DNA from: Gemmatimonadota bacterium
GTDB lineage: Bacteria > Gemmatimonadota > Gemmatimonadetes > Longimicrobiales > Gaopeijiaceae
NCBI GenBank assembly: GCA_041390105.1
Contig: JAWKQO010000001.1
Coordinates: 1,490,001-1,554,000 of the forward strand
Length of the DNA stretch: 64,000 bases
Direction: 5' to 3'
The notes under the pieces are model-generated. The model had not been told where the DNA came from and did no database searches. It saw only the letters and a program-made list of their open reading frames with translations. Below, piece after piece: positions 1-8,848 of the stretch. The stretch's first letter is position 1, and each line of letters opens with the position of its first letter. The position numbers and the translations under genes are program-made.

Positions 1-1
1 G

Positions 2-769
2 GTCTTCCTCACGATCCGCGACAGCGGAGGTGAGCTGGTCAACACGGTTCGGGGGTCCGCCGCCCGTGGCGTACATCGGGCCACCTGGGACTTCCGCTAT
101 CCGGGCTATACGCCGATCACGGGTGGCGGCGGCGGTGGATTCGGGGGCGGTCCCATCGGCCCCATGGCCTTGCCGGGCCGCTACACGGTGTCGCTCTCCA
201 AGCGGGTGGACGGCGTCGTGACCGAGCTGGCCGGTCCCGTCCCCTTCGAAATCGCCCCCGTGGTCGACGCGGCGATTCCACCCCAGGATCCGGCGGCCGT
301 GCTCGCCTTCCAGCGTCAGACGGGGGAATTGCTCCGTGCTGTGACCGGTACACAGCGCGCGGCGGCGGACGCCATGCAGCGGATCCAGGCCATCAAGCGG
401 ACTCTCGCCGCGGTGCCACAAGCGACAGAGGACCTTCGTCAGTCGGCCCGAGCCCTGGAGCTACGGCTCCTCGATCTGCAGGAACAGCTGAACGGGGACC
501 GGACGCGCAGCTCGCGCTCAGAGCCGGCGATGCCCGGCATCGTGGGGAGGGTGAACCAGGTGGTGGGCGGCCATTGGCGTGGGATGTTCGGCCCGACCGA
601 GACACACCGTCAGCAGTATCGCATCGCAGCGGACGAGTTCGCAGCCGTATACGACGGTCTGCGGCAACTGATCGAAGGGGATCTACCATCTCTGGAACAG
701 CGCCTCGAGGCGGCGGGCATCCCCTGGACCTCGGGGCGGGCCTTGCCCCGTTGGAACCCCGGCCTGTGA
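2..769 (+). CDS. VPS10/BNR-repeat (sortilin-like) secreted protein, C-terminal fragment
   Basis: The frame is open from base 2 with no start, so the window cuts the gene; 255 residues of the C-terminus remain. The visible part reads like the end of the two complete VPS10/BNR proteins at 28880 and 38239: a short beta segment (VFLTIRDSGGELVNTVRG), an RATWDFRY strand, a Gly-rich linker, a PGRYTVSLS strand, then a long helical tail rich in Gln, Arg and Ala with coiled-coil character. In the complete paralogues this tail follows the Asp-box propeller. The role is probably secreted or surface-bound, perhaps polymer or protein binding; no catalytic activity is evident. An NTF2-like gene follows 34 bases downstream on the same strand. 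The family call rests on similarity of the C-terminal domain within this window. Confidence 0.8.
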   Translation, partial: VFLTIRDSGGELVNTVRGSAARGVHRATWDFRYPGYTPITGGGGGGFGGGPIGPMALPGRYTVSLSKRVDGVVTELAGPVPFEIAPVVDAAIPPQDPAAVLAFQRQTGELLRAVTGTQRAAADAMQRIQAIKRTLAAVPQATEDLRQSARALELRLLDLQEQLNGDRTRSSRSEPAMPGIVGRVNQVVGGHWRGMFGPTETHRQQYRIAADEFAAVYDGLRQLIEGDLPSLEQRLEAAGIPWTSGRALPRWNPGL

Positions 770-803
770 GCCACCACGCGGACGAACCTCGATCGGAGGA
801 GAC

Positions 804-1364
804 ATGAGACACGTGAGGATCCTCGTATTGTCGGCAGGCGTCTGGACGCTGCTGGCGCTCGCTGCACCTCGGCCGGCCTTGGCCCAGCAGCATGCGACGC
901 CGGCGGCGGCCCCACAGGACGTGGAGTCCCTGGATGCGATCATGGCCGCGCTCTACGACGTGATTTCCGGCCCGCAGGGTCAGAAGCGTGACTGGGACCG
1001 CTTCCGGGGGCTCTTCATCGAGGGCGCACGTCTGATCCCCACGGGTCGCGGTCCCAACGGGGTCGGGCACCGGGTGTGGTCCCCGGAGGAGTACATCGCA
1101 GCTGCAGGCGCCTCGCTCGAGCAGCGCGGGTTCTTCGAGCAGGAGATCGGACGCACCACCGAGCAGTTCGGAAACATCGTGCACGCGTTCAGCACCTACG
1201 AATCCCGCAACACGCTTCAGGATGCCGAGCCCTTCCAGCGCGGGATCAACTCGATCCAGCTCCTCCACGATGGGAGCCGCTATTGGATCGTGTCGATCTT
1301 CTGGGATGCCGAGCGACCCGACAATCCGATTCCGGACCGGTACATCGGGCGCTCCGGCGGCTGA
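804..1364 (+). CDS. Secreted NTF2-like / DUF4440-type protein
   Basis: 186 residues. The start is fixed by a strong GGAGGAG just upstream (795-801). Residues 1-27 form a signal peptide with a likely cut after ALAQ, so the product is periplasmic or released. The body has the pattern of a small NTF2/SnoaL cone fold: a first helix with DAIMAALYDVISG, a central RDWDRFRGLF helix and alternating strands ending in SRYWIVSIFWDAE. Such proteins are mostly ligand-binding or of unknown function, and I see no catalytic set that would decide. It lies behind the VPS10/BNR fragment and could be co-transcribed with it. The fold call is moderately sure; the function is open. Confidence 0.75.
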   Translation: MRHVRILVLSAGVWTLLALAAPRPALAQQHATPAAAPQDVESLDAIMAALYDVISGPQGQKRDWDRFRGLFIEGARLIPTGRGPNGVGHRVWSPEEYIAAAGASLEQRGFFEQEIGRTTEQFGNIVHAFSTYESRNTLQDAEPFQRGINSIQLLHDGSRYWIVSIFWDAERPDNPIPDRYIGRSGG

Positions 1365-1425
1365 GGCTCCAGAGCCGAGGTCCGCTGCGCACCGATGTGG
1401 GAGGTGGGCGCCCAACCCCGAGGAA

Positions 1426-2247
1426 TCAGGGCAGGCGCAACTGCATCCCCACCGCCAGCCCTCCATCCTCGCTGCGCTCCAGGATCGGCGTTCCGGGAAG
1501 CCCGAACGTGTGGTGGCCCTGGGTGAGGCGGCCGGCCATGTTGCCGACCATCGCACCCAGGAGAACGTCACTGGCCCAATGCCGGTCGTGGTAGATCCGG
1601 GACAATCCCGTGACGGTGGCGGCGCCGAACAGCAGGGGCCGCACGTAATGGACGGCTGCCACCCCGTGGTCCTCCATCTCCCGGGAGAGCACCGTAGCCA
1701 GGGCGAACGCCTGCGCCGTGTGGCCGGAGGGGAACGCTCGGAAGTGTGAATCGGAGAATCCGCGCCCCAGATTGTAGCTCCATTGTCCGCCCTCGCGGTC
1801 GGTGGGACGTTCCCGGCCGACCAAGGTCTTGGCCAGGTAGGTGACGGCCGCCGCGGCCATGATGCCCTCGAGCGCCTGCCCCGTCACATCCGTGAGCGTC
1901 TCCTGGCCCAGCGCCTTCCCCGCCACCCAAAGGCCGCCTCCCAGTAACGGCACGACCGCGCCCCCCAACTGCCCGAAGGTGGAGGCGGTGGCACCCAGCA
2001 TCGGCTGACCCTGCGCGGACCCGCGGAAGACCTCGCGGACTTCCTCATCGAACGGCATCACGACGAGTGCCGCCAAAGCCAGGCCGCCCCGTGCCCCCAG
2101 GTGGAATCCATCCACCTGCAGGAGCTTCGCGGGGACGGTGTCCGAGGAGGTCAGAAGCTGAGCCACCAGCGGCGACCGCGGAGAGGCCAGGCACAGAAGA
2201 CCCAGCAGGCCGGCGGCGCGGAGCCACCGGTGGGGGGCCAATTCCAC
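1426..2247 (-). CDS. Phosphatase PAP2 family protein
   Basis: 273 residues from a GTG at 2247, chosen because it is preceded by AGGAAAC and places a good signal peptide (APHRWLRAAGLLGLLCLAS) at the very N-terminus; an upstream ATG at 2448 would add an unlikely leader overlapping the neighbouring gene. The three PAP2/acid phosphatase motifs are present in order: K-x6-RP as KTLVGRERP, PSGH, and SR-x5-H-x3-D as SRIYHDRHWASD. These form the vanadium-haloperoxidase-like active site with a phospho-His intermediate. The family dephosphorylates lipid phosphates such as undecaprenyl-PP or phosphatidate, but some members are soluble periplasmic phosphatases. It is transcribed away from the NTF2-like gene and just behind the TonB receptor. 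The substrate is unknown. Confidence 0.9.
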   Translation of the reverse strand: MELAPHRWLRAAGLLGLLCLASPRSPLVAQLLTSSDTVPAKLLQVDGFHLGARGGLALAALVVMPFDEEVREVFRGSAQGQPMLGATASTFGQLGGAVVPLLGGGLWVAGKALGQETLTDVTGQALEGIMAAAAVTYLAKTLVGRERPTDREGGQWSYNLGRGFSDSHFRAFPSGHTAQAFALATVLSREMEDHGVAAVHYVRPLLFGAATVTGLSRIYHDRHWASDVLLGAMVGNMAGRLTQGHHTFGLPGTPILERSEDGGLAVGMQLRLP

Positions 2248-2444
2248 CGTGTTTCCTGTCCTTTCCAGCGGGGAGGCGGCGCCGGACCGGGCGGTCGGTC
2301 GGGGCGTCCGTGCGAGGAACAACGGGAAAGCAAGTTCATGACCAGGGACGGGAGCTGTTGCCCCCACCCCACGATGCTGGGCGGCCAACATGGGGCCGCC
2401 CCACCGATTCTGCCAGCCCGTAGCGGACCCCGGCCCGCCTCTGC

Positions 2445-4880
2445 TCAACGCCCCGGGCCGCTCCAGCTCACTCCCAGCGAGGGAAGAATGATGAACCCCG
2501 TCTCCTCATCGCGCCGGAGCACGATGCTCCCGTTCTGGTCCCGCTCGCGGAAGTAGTCGTATCCGAAGACGTTGGCGTGGTTGGTCAGGTTGGTGATCTC
2601 GACGAAGAAGCGCAGGTCGCCCCTTCGCGTGGGCATGCGCTTCGTGGCCCTCACGTCGAAGCGCTGATACGCAGGGAACCGGGACCCGTAGAGTCGTTCC
2701 GTCCGGATGGTGGGGTCGGGCATCCCGTCGGGTCGCGTGTAGTCCACCAGGCGTTCGAGCGTGCTCGGCCATCCAGTGTGGAACGAGAACGCCCCGTTGA
2801 ACGTCCAGGACGACGCCGTGCGATAGCTCGCGTCCAGCTTCAGCGCATGGCGCTGATCCTGTGGGAGCGCATGGGTGTGTGAGAACTCCAGGGCTTGCGC
2901 CACGTTGACGTTGTCGATGCGGAACGCGGTCTCGCGGGCGTCCGCCCACGCGAAGCTGGCGCTCAGGAACCACCGATCTCCGAAGCTCCGCTGGCCCATC
3001 ACCTCGACGCCCTTGGCGCGCATCGACTCGGGGAAGACCAGGATCCGGTCCTCGTTGGTCTCGGGAAACGTGTCCAGCCCTCCCTTCCAGTTGCGGTAGA
3101 CTGGCCGTAGTCGCGAGCCCCGCTTCGAGTAGGCCTCGATCCTCAAGGATGTGCGATCGGACCAGCGCTGCTCGAACCCTGCCGTCACCAACTCATTCCT
3201 CTCCGACGGGAAGTAGTCGGTCAGCTCATCGAGCACGGCCACCTCGTGAACGCCCTGGATCTGACGGTAGATGCCCCATCCCGCTCGCAGGAAGCGCCCA
3301 TCCCCCAGATCCAGCACCGCGCCCACGCGGGGACTCCAGTCCCGATCCCCCGTGTAGCTGGCCCGGTCGTAGCGCAGGCCCAGGTCCACAGCGAGCCGCT
3401 CCACGGGTCGCATCCGGCCCGACACATAAGCGCCCAGGGTGGACCCACTGCGTCGCAGCGCGGAGCGCGTCACCTGAGGAAAGAGAGTCGACTGGTCGTC
3501 CGAAGGATCGTCCGGGTTCTGCCCCACCTGGTTCTCGAATCGATCGGACATGCGCATGCTGCGCAGATCGTAGCCGGCTTGCAGCAACAGGGACGGTGTG
3601 AGTTGCGCGCGGACGTCCTGCTTGACGGTCAGCACGTCGAGATCGCGGTCGTTCGTGATTCGGTAGAGGGGGTCGGCAGCGAGCACGTACTCTTCGGCTC
3701 CATCCCGGTGCGCGGTTACCTGGCCGATCGACGCGAGTGTCTGCAGCTCCAGTCGCTCGCCGAAGAGCGATCGCAGACGCAGCCACGCGTAGGTGTTGCC
3801 GTACGTGTTGCCTGCGCGTTCGATGGTTGCGATGGAATCCGCGAAGCCCGTGGTCGCTTCGGCGTTGAAGGTGTAGGCGTCGTGGGCATGCAGCAGGTTC
3901 ACGGTGAGCCGCTGCGCCGCACTGAAATCGTAGCGTCCTCGAGCGAACACATCGCGGTAGGAGGGTGAAGGCAGATCGGTCAGATGAAGGATGTCTTCCA
4001 CCAGGTCCAGATAGCCCCGCCTGCCGGACACGAACCACGATCCCCGTCCCTCGCTGAAGGTGCCCTCCGCCATCGCGCGGGCATTGACCAGACTCGCCCC
4101 GATCCGGTACCGGACCCCCTCGGCCACCGCATCGCGGGGAGTCATGCTGAACACGCCGGCCGTGCGGTTTCCGTGCTCGGCACCAAACCCACCCGTAAGG
4201 AGCTCCACGCCGTCGATGGCCTCGACGTCGATAATGCTGATGGCCCCGTCGTTGAAGTCTTTCAGGTGGTACGGCTCATAGATCTCCAGTCCGTCGAGCA
4301 GGATGAGGGTCTCGTCCGGCCGACTCGCTCGAATCGAGAACCGCGCCGAGAAGTCGCCGGAGGTCAGGCCGGGAAGCCGATTCACGGCGCGGAAGATGTC
4401 TTCAGCAAACTGCGGCACCGACTCGATCTCACCGCGCGTCATGGTCTGTTGCGCGCCGGCGATCCCCCCCATGACGCCGTAGGCACCGGGCGTCACCACG
4501 AGCTCCGAGAGCGTCAACGCCTCGGGGGTCATCTCCAGACGGAGATCGGACGTCATGCCCTGCCCCACCCACACGGGCGTCGGGGGCAGGTCCTGGTAGC
4601 CGAGGCGCGTCGCGGCGATCTGACGACGTCCCTCCGGCACGCCGGCGAACCGGAAGAAGCCACGCGCATCGCTCGTGGCTTCCCTGGACAGATCGACGAT
4701 GCGAATGGTGACGCCGGACAGCGGGACGCCGGTCGAGCGGTCGGAGACGTGCCCGGTGAGCTCGTAGGCCGGGGTCTGGCCTTCCAGCGACTTCGGAACG
4801 GACCCGCCCAGCAGGATCAACCAGGCGGCGCCCAGAGCGGCAGTGGAGTCGATCCGACAGCGGCGAAGCAGCTTCGACAT
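2445..4880 (-). CDS. TonB-dependent outer-membrane receptor with N-terminal CarboxypepD_reg-like domain
   Basis: 811 residues from the ATG at 4880, which places a signal peptide (GAAWLILLGGSVPKSLEGQ) near the start; an earlier in-frame ATG at 5015 adds an unlikely leader. After the signal comes a carboxypeptidase-regulatory-like beta domain (VSDRSTGVPLSGVTIRIVDL), then the plug (about residues 125-245, with ILLDGLEIYEPYHLKDF and VELLTGGFGAEHGNRTAG) and a 22-strand-type barrel ending in an aromatic-rich C-terminus. These proteins import large or scarce substrates across the outer membrane using TonB energy. The substrate cannot be read from the sequence. A second receptor is encoded divergently 203 bases away, which suggests shared control. 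Confidence 0.93.
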   Translation of the reverse strand: MSKLLRRCRIDSTAALGAAWLILLGGSVPKSLEGQTPAYELTGHVSDRSTGVPLSGVTIRIVDLSREATSDARGFFRFAGVPEGRRQIAATRLGYQDLPPTPVWVGQGMTSDLRLEMTPEALTLSELVVTPGAYGVMGGIAGAQQTMTRGEIESVPQFAEDIFRAVNRLPGLTSGDFSARFSIRASRPDETLILLDGLEIYEPYHLKDFNDGAISIIDVEAIDGVELLTGGFGAEHGNRTAGVFSMTPRDAVAEGVRYRIGASLVNARAMAEGTFSEGRGSWFVSGRRGYLDLVEDILHLTDLPSPSYRDVFARGRYDFSAAQRLTVNLLHAHDAYTFNAEATTGFADSIATIERAGNTYGNTYAWLRLRSLFGERLELQTLASIGQVTAHRDGAEEYVLAADPLYRITNDRDLDVLTVKQDVRAQLTPSLLLQAGYDLRSMRMSDRFENQVGQNPDDPSDDQSTLFPQVTRSALRRSGSTLGAYVSGRMRPVERLAVDLGLRYDRASYTGDRDWSPRVGAVLDLGDGRFLRAGWGIYRQIQGVHEVAVLDELTDYFPSERNELVTAGFEQRWSDRTSLRIEAYSKRGSRLRPVYRNWKGGLDTFPETNEDRILVFPESMRAKGVEVMGQRSFGDRWFLSASFAWADARETAFRIDNVNVAQALEFSHTHALPQDQRHALKLDASYRTASSWTFNGAFSFHTGWPSTLERLVDYTRPDGMPDPTIRTERLYGSRFPAYQRFDVRATKRMPTRRGDLRFFVEITNLTNHANVFGYDYFRERDQNGSIVLRRDEETGFIILPSLGVSWSGPGR

Positions 4881-5083
4881 GGGCTCATCGGGTTGGTGGA
4901 GATTCGCCCGAGGAGCCCCTGCAGGCGCAGTTTGTGACAGGGGTACGGCACCGGGACGGGTCAGATCAGGTATGAGCATCCTGGTCTGGACTCGAGTCCC
5001 CCGGCACGGCCTCACCCCGAAAGCGTCCCGAGGCCTGCCCCGGGGACGGGGCTACTTCGACTCAGGTCGATCCAGGAGACCGA

Positions 5084-7330
5084 ATGGGTCCACTCGCACA
5101 CCTGTTGCTGGCGTTGGCCGTGCAGGCGCCTGCGGCGCAGGTGAGCGGTGTCGTGCGGGAGGCTGGTTCCGACCGACCGTTGGGCGGTGCGGTTGTGGCC
5201 GTCAGCGACGCCGGCCTTGTCCGGGAGACCGACCCACAAGGACGCTACCGTCTGACGGGCGTCCCGCCCGGGCCGCAGCATATCACGGTCCAGGCTCTGG
5301 GGTACCACGCCCGCACACTACACGCCCTTGTGCCCCGCTCGGGAACGGTGGAGCTCGACATCACGCTCGAGCCCGATCCGGTTCGCCTCGATCCGCTGAA
5401 GATCTACACGCCGCCTGCGGTCGGAACCCTCGAGGACGGATTCGCTCAGGCCTTGGTCGACCCACACATCTCCATGCCGGCCGCCCGCAACGATCCCTAC
5501 GTGGCCGAAGTGGATGCGCTGTTGGCGCTGCGTAGTGGAGTGGTGCGAACGACGCCAGAGGCCGGGGAGGGCGTCCACCTCCGAGGAGGCGCATCGGACC
5601 AGACCGCATACCTGCTGAACGGCATCCCGATCCTGAGCCCGTACCACGCGGGGGGGATCTTCGGCGCTTTCAGTCCGGACGCCCTCAGCTCCGTCGAAGT
5701 TCGCGCGGTTTCGGCCGGGGGGCTGCCGGACAACACGCTTTCGGGCGCTCTGCTGGCGACAACTCGCGCCCCCTCCTCCCATCTGGCGGGGCGGGGGCAG
5801 GTCAGCACCACACAGGTGGGGCTCACCGTCGACGGGCCGATCGGCTCCTCGGGCGCCGGCTTCCTCGCAAGCGCCCGGGCCGGCTTCCCCACGTTTCCGC
5901 CGGGGAGAAAGGATCCCACCCGACTCAGCGGCGAGTCGGGGGACCGGATCGGTACGATCACGCTTCCGGTCGGGGGCGGGCACTTCGAGGCCGTGTACTA
6001 CGGCTCGGAGAACGAGATGGAGCCACTCGCCAGCCAGCCCGATTCGACCGGTAGTCCTCGCCCGCGAAACACGTTCGCGTGGGGAAGCCGATCCCTCGGA
6101 CTGGAGTGGCGCAGCACGGCCGGACAGCCGGGTGTCACCATGCGCGCCTGGCGAGCGTCGCAAGGCGCAGACGCGACGTGGGCGGCAGCCTCGACGTTGC
6201 CGGCCACCCTGGCCTCAGAGCGCGTGGACCACGGAGCGGCATTGGAAGCGCTTTGGAGCCGGCCATCGGGCGCGCTCGGCCTGGGCGTCCGCATGGAGCG
6301 TAGCCGCACCGCCTACCGTACCACAGGCGGATCAGCGGGCGACGTGGACCTCGACGCCACTACGCCCGTCGCCACGCTGTCGCTTCGCATGGAGCAGACC
6401 CTCCCGGCGGGACTGCGCCTGCGCGCCGCAGCCGCACTGGCACGGACGGACGGCGCGTTCTACGGTGCGCCATCCGCGGAGCTTCGTTGGGAGCCAGACT
6501 CGAAGCTGGCGCTGGGCGCCAGCGTTGGGCGCACCATCCAGTTCTCCCAATCCCTCCGCAATGCCGAGTCGGTGGTCGGGCGCATCTTTCCGCCCGATCT
6601 CTTCCTGGGCGGGGGGCACCCTGACATCCCGATCGCGCGCGCAGAACAGGTGCTGCTGGCCGCGGATGTACGACCTCGCGAGCTCCTGCGCCTACGGGTC
6701 CAGGCCTACCGCCGGACCCTGCACAACCTCGTGCTGGTGGCGCCGTTCGCAGGTGGACCCTTCCTGCTCGGCGACCCCCAGCAGGGTGGCGGCCGGGCGC
6801 GGGGCGCCTCCCTCGACGTAGAGCTCGGAAACGCCCGCTTGGGAGTCCTCGGCGGCTACTCGTGGCAGGACGTACGCTACGACTACGCCGGAGGCAGCTA
6901 CACCCCCGAGTTCGCGACGACCCACGCGGTCGACGGCGGTATCGTGGTGTTCCCCGACCCGACGCTTTCGTTGCGGCTGGGGGTGACCAGTCTCCTCGGA
7001 AGGCGCTCCACGCTGATCGCGACCGCCTTCGAATGGGAAGCGTGCAACGTGATCGACGGGTGCGAGTTCGTCGGCACGCCCGACTACACGGGGAGTCCTT
7101 TGGGTGGGGTGCGACTTCCCTCCTATGTCCGGATCGATGCAGGCGTACGCAAGCACTGGCACAGACGCCTCCAGGGGCGCGACACCCGACTGGGCGCCTA
7201 CGCCACCGTCACCAACCTGTTGGGGCGCAAGAACGTGCTGACCTACGTTCGCGACCCGGCCGGCGGTCTCGCCGGCGTCGACATGAGGCCCCTGTCCCCC
7301 CTGGTGCTGGGACTGGAGTGGTGGTTCTGA
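5084..7330 (+). CDS. TonB-dependent receptor
   Basis: 748 residues; the ATG is preceded by AGGAGACCGA. A short signal peptide (MGPLAHLLLALAVQAPAA) is followed by a CarboxypepD_reg-like domain (VSGVVREAGSDRPLGGAVV), a plug with VHLRGGASDQTAYLLNGIPI and SSVEVRAVSAGGLP, and a barrel whose last residues are LGLEWWF, the terminal aromatic typical of outer-membrane barrels. It is divergent from the receptor at 2445-4880 and is followed, after a hairpin, by an ECF sigma/anti-sigma pair. That order recalls cell-surface signalling loci, although the anti-sigma here is of the zinc-finger type and not FecR-like. No N-terminal STN signalling domain is visible, so direct FecA-type signalling is unlikely. 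Confidence 0.92.
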   Translation: MGPLAHLLLALAVQAPAAQVSGVVREAGSDRPLGGAVVAVSDAGLVRETDPQGRYRLTGVPPGPQHITVQALGYHARTLHALVPRSGTVELDITLEPDPVRLDPLKIYTPPAVGTLEDGFAQALVDPHISMPAARNDPYVAEVDALLALRSGVVRTTPEAGEGVHLRGGASDQTAYLLNGIPILSPYHAGGIFGAFSPDALSSVEVRAVSAGGLPDNTLSGALLATTRAPSSHLAGRGQVSTTQVGLTVDGPIGSSGAGFLASARAGFPTFPPGRKDPTRLSGESGDRIGTITLPVGGGHFEAVYYGSENEMEPLASQPDSTGSPRPRNTFAWGSRSLGLEWRSTAGQPGVTMRAWRASQGADATWAAASTLPATLASERVDHGAALEALWSRPSGALGLGVRMERSRTAYRTTGGSAGDVDLDATTPVATLSLRMEQTLPAGLRLRAAAALARTDGAFYGAPSAELRWEPDSKLALGASVGRTIQFSQSLRNAESVVGRIFPPDLFLGGGHPDIPIARAEQVLLAADVRPRELLRLRVQAYRRTLHNLVLVAPFAGGPFLLGDPQQGGGRARGASLDVELGNARLGVLGGYSWQDVRYDYAGGSYTPEFATTHAVDGGIVVFPDPTLSLRLGVTSLLGRRSTLIATAFEWEACNVIDGCEFVGTPDYTGSPLGGVRLPSYVRIDAGVRKHWHRRLQGRDTRLGAYATVTNLLGRKNVLTYVRDPAGGLAGVDMRPLSPLVLGLEWWF

Positions 7331-7353
7331 GGGAAGAGTCGCGGCTACCGCAG

Positions 7354-7374
7354 CGCCGGATCACAGCTCCGGCG
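7354..7374 (+). terminator. Hairpin after TonB receptor gene
   Basis: A perfect 7-bp inverted repeat (CGCCGGA / TCCGGCG, 7-nt loop) lies 24 bases after the receptor stop codon. There is no T-run, so it may be a weak or Rho-assisted terminator, or an mRNA-stabilising stem between the receptor and the sigma factor gene. Confidence 0.4.
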
Positions 7375-7436
7375 TGTCACAGGTTTGGGGGCTTCCGGGC
7401 TCCTGTCAGGTCGGGAGGAACGGAGCCGGCTGATCC

Positions 7437-7442
7437 AGGGAG
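7437..7442 (+). promoter_or_regulatory. Ribosome binding site supporting a CTG start
   Basis: AGGGAG sits 6 bases before CTG at 7449. The first in-frame ATG or GTG is GTG at 7509, 60 bases later and inside conserved sigma region 2. An in-frame stop (TGA, 7431) bounds the frame upstream, so the real start must lie between 7434 and 7509. Confidence 0.6.
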
Positions 7443-7448
7443 CAGACT

Positions 7449-7967
7449 CTGAGCCAGACCACGTACGAAGACCGCTTCAACGCGCTGTTCGCCGCGCATG
7501 CGCAGCGCGTGTTCCGGGTCCTCCATCGCCTGACGGGGGATCACGCGCTGGCACAGGACCTCACGCAGGAGGCGTTCATCCAGCTGTATCGCAGAGGGCA
7601 GGAACCGGATCGACCCGAGGCATGGCTGATCACCGTCGCACTCAACCTGTTCCGCAACGTGCGCTCGACCGCGGTCCGCCGAACCCGTCTGCTCACGCCC
7701 GAGCGGGGCGCCCGCGCCCACTCCGACAGTCCTCCGCTGCCCGGTGAGGTTCTCGAGAGCGGAGAAACGCGGACCGCCGTGCGCGCGGCGATCGATCAAC
7801 TCAGCGAACGCGAGCGGCTGTTGCTGCTGCTCCGAAGCGAGGGATACAGCTACCGCGATCTGGCCGCCGAGCTCGCGCTCAACGAGGCGAGCGTGGGTAC
7901 GCTGCTCGCCCGAGCGAAGCGCGCCTTCAAGGCCGCCTATGAAGGAGCCATGCATGCACATCGATGA
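7449..7967 (+). CDS. ECF RNA polymerase sigma factor (probable CTG start)
   Basis: 172 residues if translation begins at CTG 7449. Region 2 covers about residues 10-80 (ALFAAHAQRVFRVLHRL, then GDHALAQDLTQEAFIQLYRR and AWLITVALNLFRN for -10 recognition). Region 4 covers about 105-165 (AIDQLSERERLLLLLRSEGY and YRDLAAELALNEASVGTLL, a helix-turn-helix for the -35 element). The length is normal for ECF sigmas. Starting at GTG 7509 would remove the first region-2 helix. The last 14 bases overlap the anti-sigma gene, so the two are translationally coupled. The regulon is unknown; the TonB receptor just upstream is an obvious candidate target. Confidence 0.88.
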   Translation: MSQTTYEDRFNALFAAHAQRVFRVLHRLTGDHALAQDLTQEAFIQLYRRGQEPDRPEAWLITVALNLFRNVRSTAVRRTRLLTPERGARAHSDSPPLPGEVLESGETRTAVRAAIDQLSERERLLLLLRSEGYSYRDLAAELALNEASVGTLLARAKRAFKAAYEGAMHAHR

Positions 7968-8703
7968 CGAGCGCCTTCAACGGTATGTGGATGGCGAGTT
8001 GGGTGCGGCGGATCGGGGAGACCTCGAAGCCCATTGGAGGTCATGCGCGGCCTGCCGGGAGCGATTGGCCGAACTCCGCACGGAGGAAGCCGACATCGCC
8101 GAACTGTTGAAGTCCCTCGACGGACCCGCGCTGTCGCTTTCGGCGGACCACGTGATCGCTGCCGCTCGCGGAGCAGAACGCGGAGCACGTGCGAGCGAAG
8201 GTCGGTCCAAGCAGGTGCACCGGGGACTACGCCGCTGGGCCGCCAGCATCGTCCTGCTCTTCGGCCTCGCGGCGGGCGCCTGGGCGGCCCCTGGCTCCCC
8301 CCTGCCCCGCTGGTGGCGCTCGTTGCGGGCATGGCCACAGTCGGAGGCCCCGGCCTCACCTTCCCCTGATCTGGCCGGACTTTCCTTCTCGTCCGATCGG
8401 GCCCTCGAGATCGATGTGGTGGACCCTCCCGCCGGACTTGTGCTCCGGATCGGGGTGGGCTCGCGCCCCGACGTCAGCGTGCGGGTCCCCAGAGGTGCCG
8501 CCGGTTTCACGACGGCCGAAGGCCAGTTGACCATCCGACCTCATGAAACCGGACTGGTGATCGACGTGAACCTCCCCACGGACGCGCGCTCCGTCGTGCT
8601 CAGGGTCGAGGGACGGGTCCTGTTCGAGGCGCGAGAGGGTCGAATCTCCTCGGAGGCGACTCCCGACGGCGAGGGCGTCTACATCCTGCGTCCGGATCAG
8701 TAG
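7954..8703 (+). CDS. Zinc-finger transmembrane anti-sigma factor
   Basis: 249 residues from ATG 7954, preceded by GAAGGAG (7941-7947); an ATG five codons earlier lacks a ribosome site. The N-terminal anti-sigma domain has the HxxxCxxC zinc motif (H27, C31, C34 in EAHWRSCAACRERL). It is followed by a linker, one transmembrane helix (about 95-112, AASIVLLFGLAAGAW) and a roughly 135-residue extracytoplasmic beta-rich domain. The family binds and silences the co-encoded ECF sigma and releases it when zinc, redox state or proteolysis changes the domain. It overlaps the sigma gene by 14 bases. The signal sensed by the outer domain is unknown. Confidence 0.88.
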   Translation: MHIDDERLQRYVDGELGAADRGDLEAHWRSCAACRERLAELRTEEADIAELLKSLDGPALSLSADHVIAAARGAERGARASEGRSKQVHRGLRRWAASIVLLFGLAAGAWAAPGSPLPRWWRSLRAWPQSEAPASPSPDLAGLSFSSDRALEIDVVDPPAGLVLRIGVGSRPDVSVRVPRGAAGFTTAEGQLTIRPHETGLVIDVNLPTDARSVVLRVEGRVLFEAREGRISSEATPDGEGVYILRPDQ

Positions 8704-8848
8704 ACCGCCCAGGCAGTTCCCCGGGCATCCACGCGAGCCACAACGCCGGGGGGTCGGGACCACGCCCCCGCCGGCCGCTGGGGTGCCTGTCAGGGCCGCC
8801 CCGGCTCGCGTGCTCCTCTTGGGAACGACCTTCTTCGGAGGAGCTCCC

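Noticed and set aside
5030..5050. GCCCC/GGGGC inverted repeat in the divergent TonB region
   Set aside because: Five-base arms of pure G/C are expected by chance in this composition.
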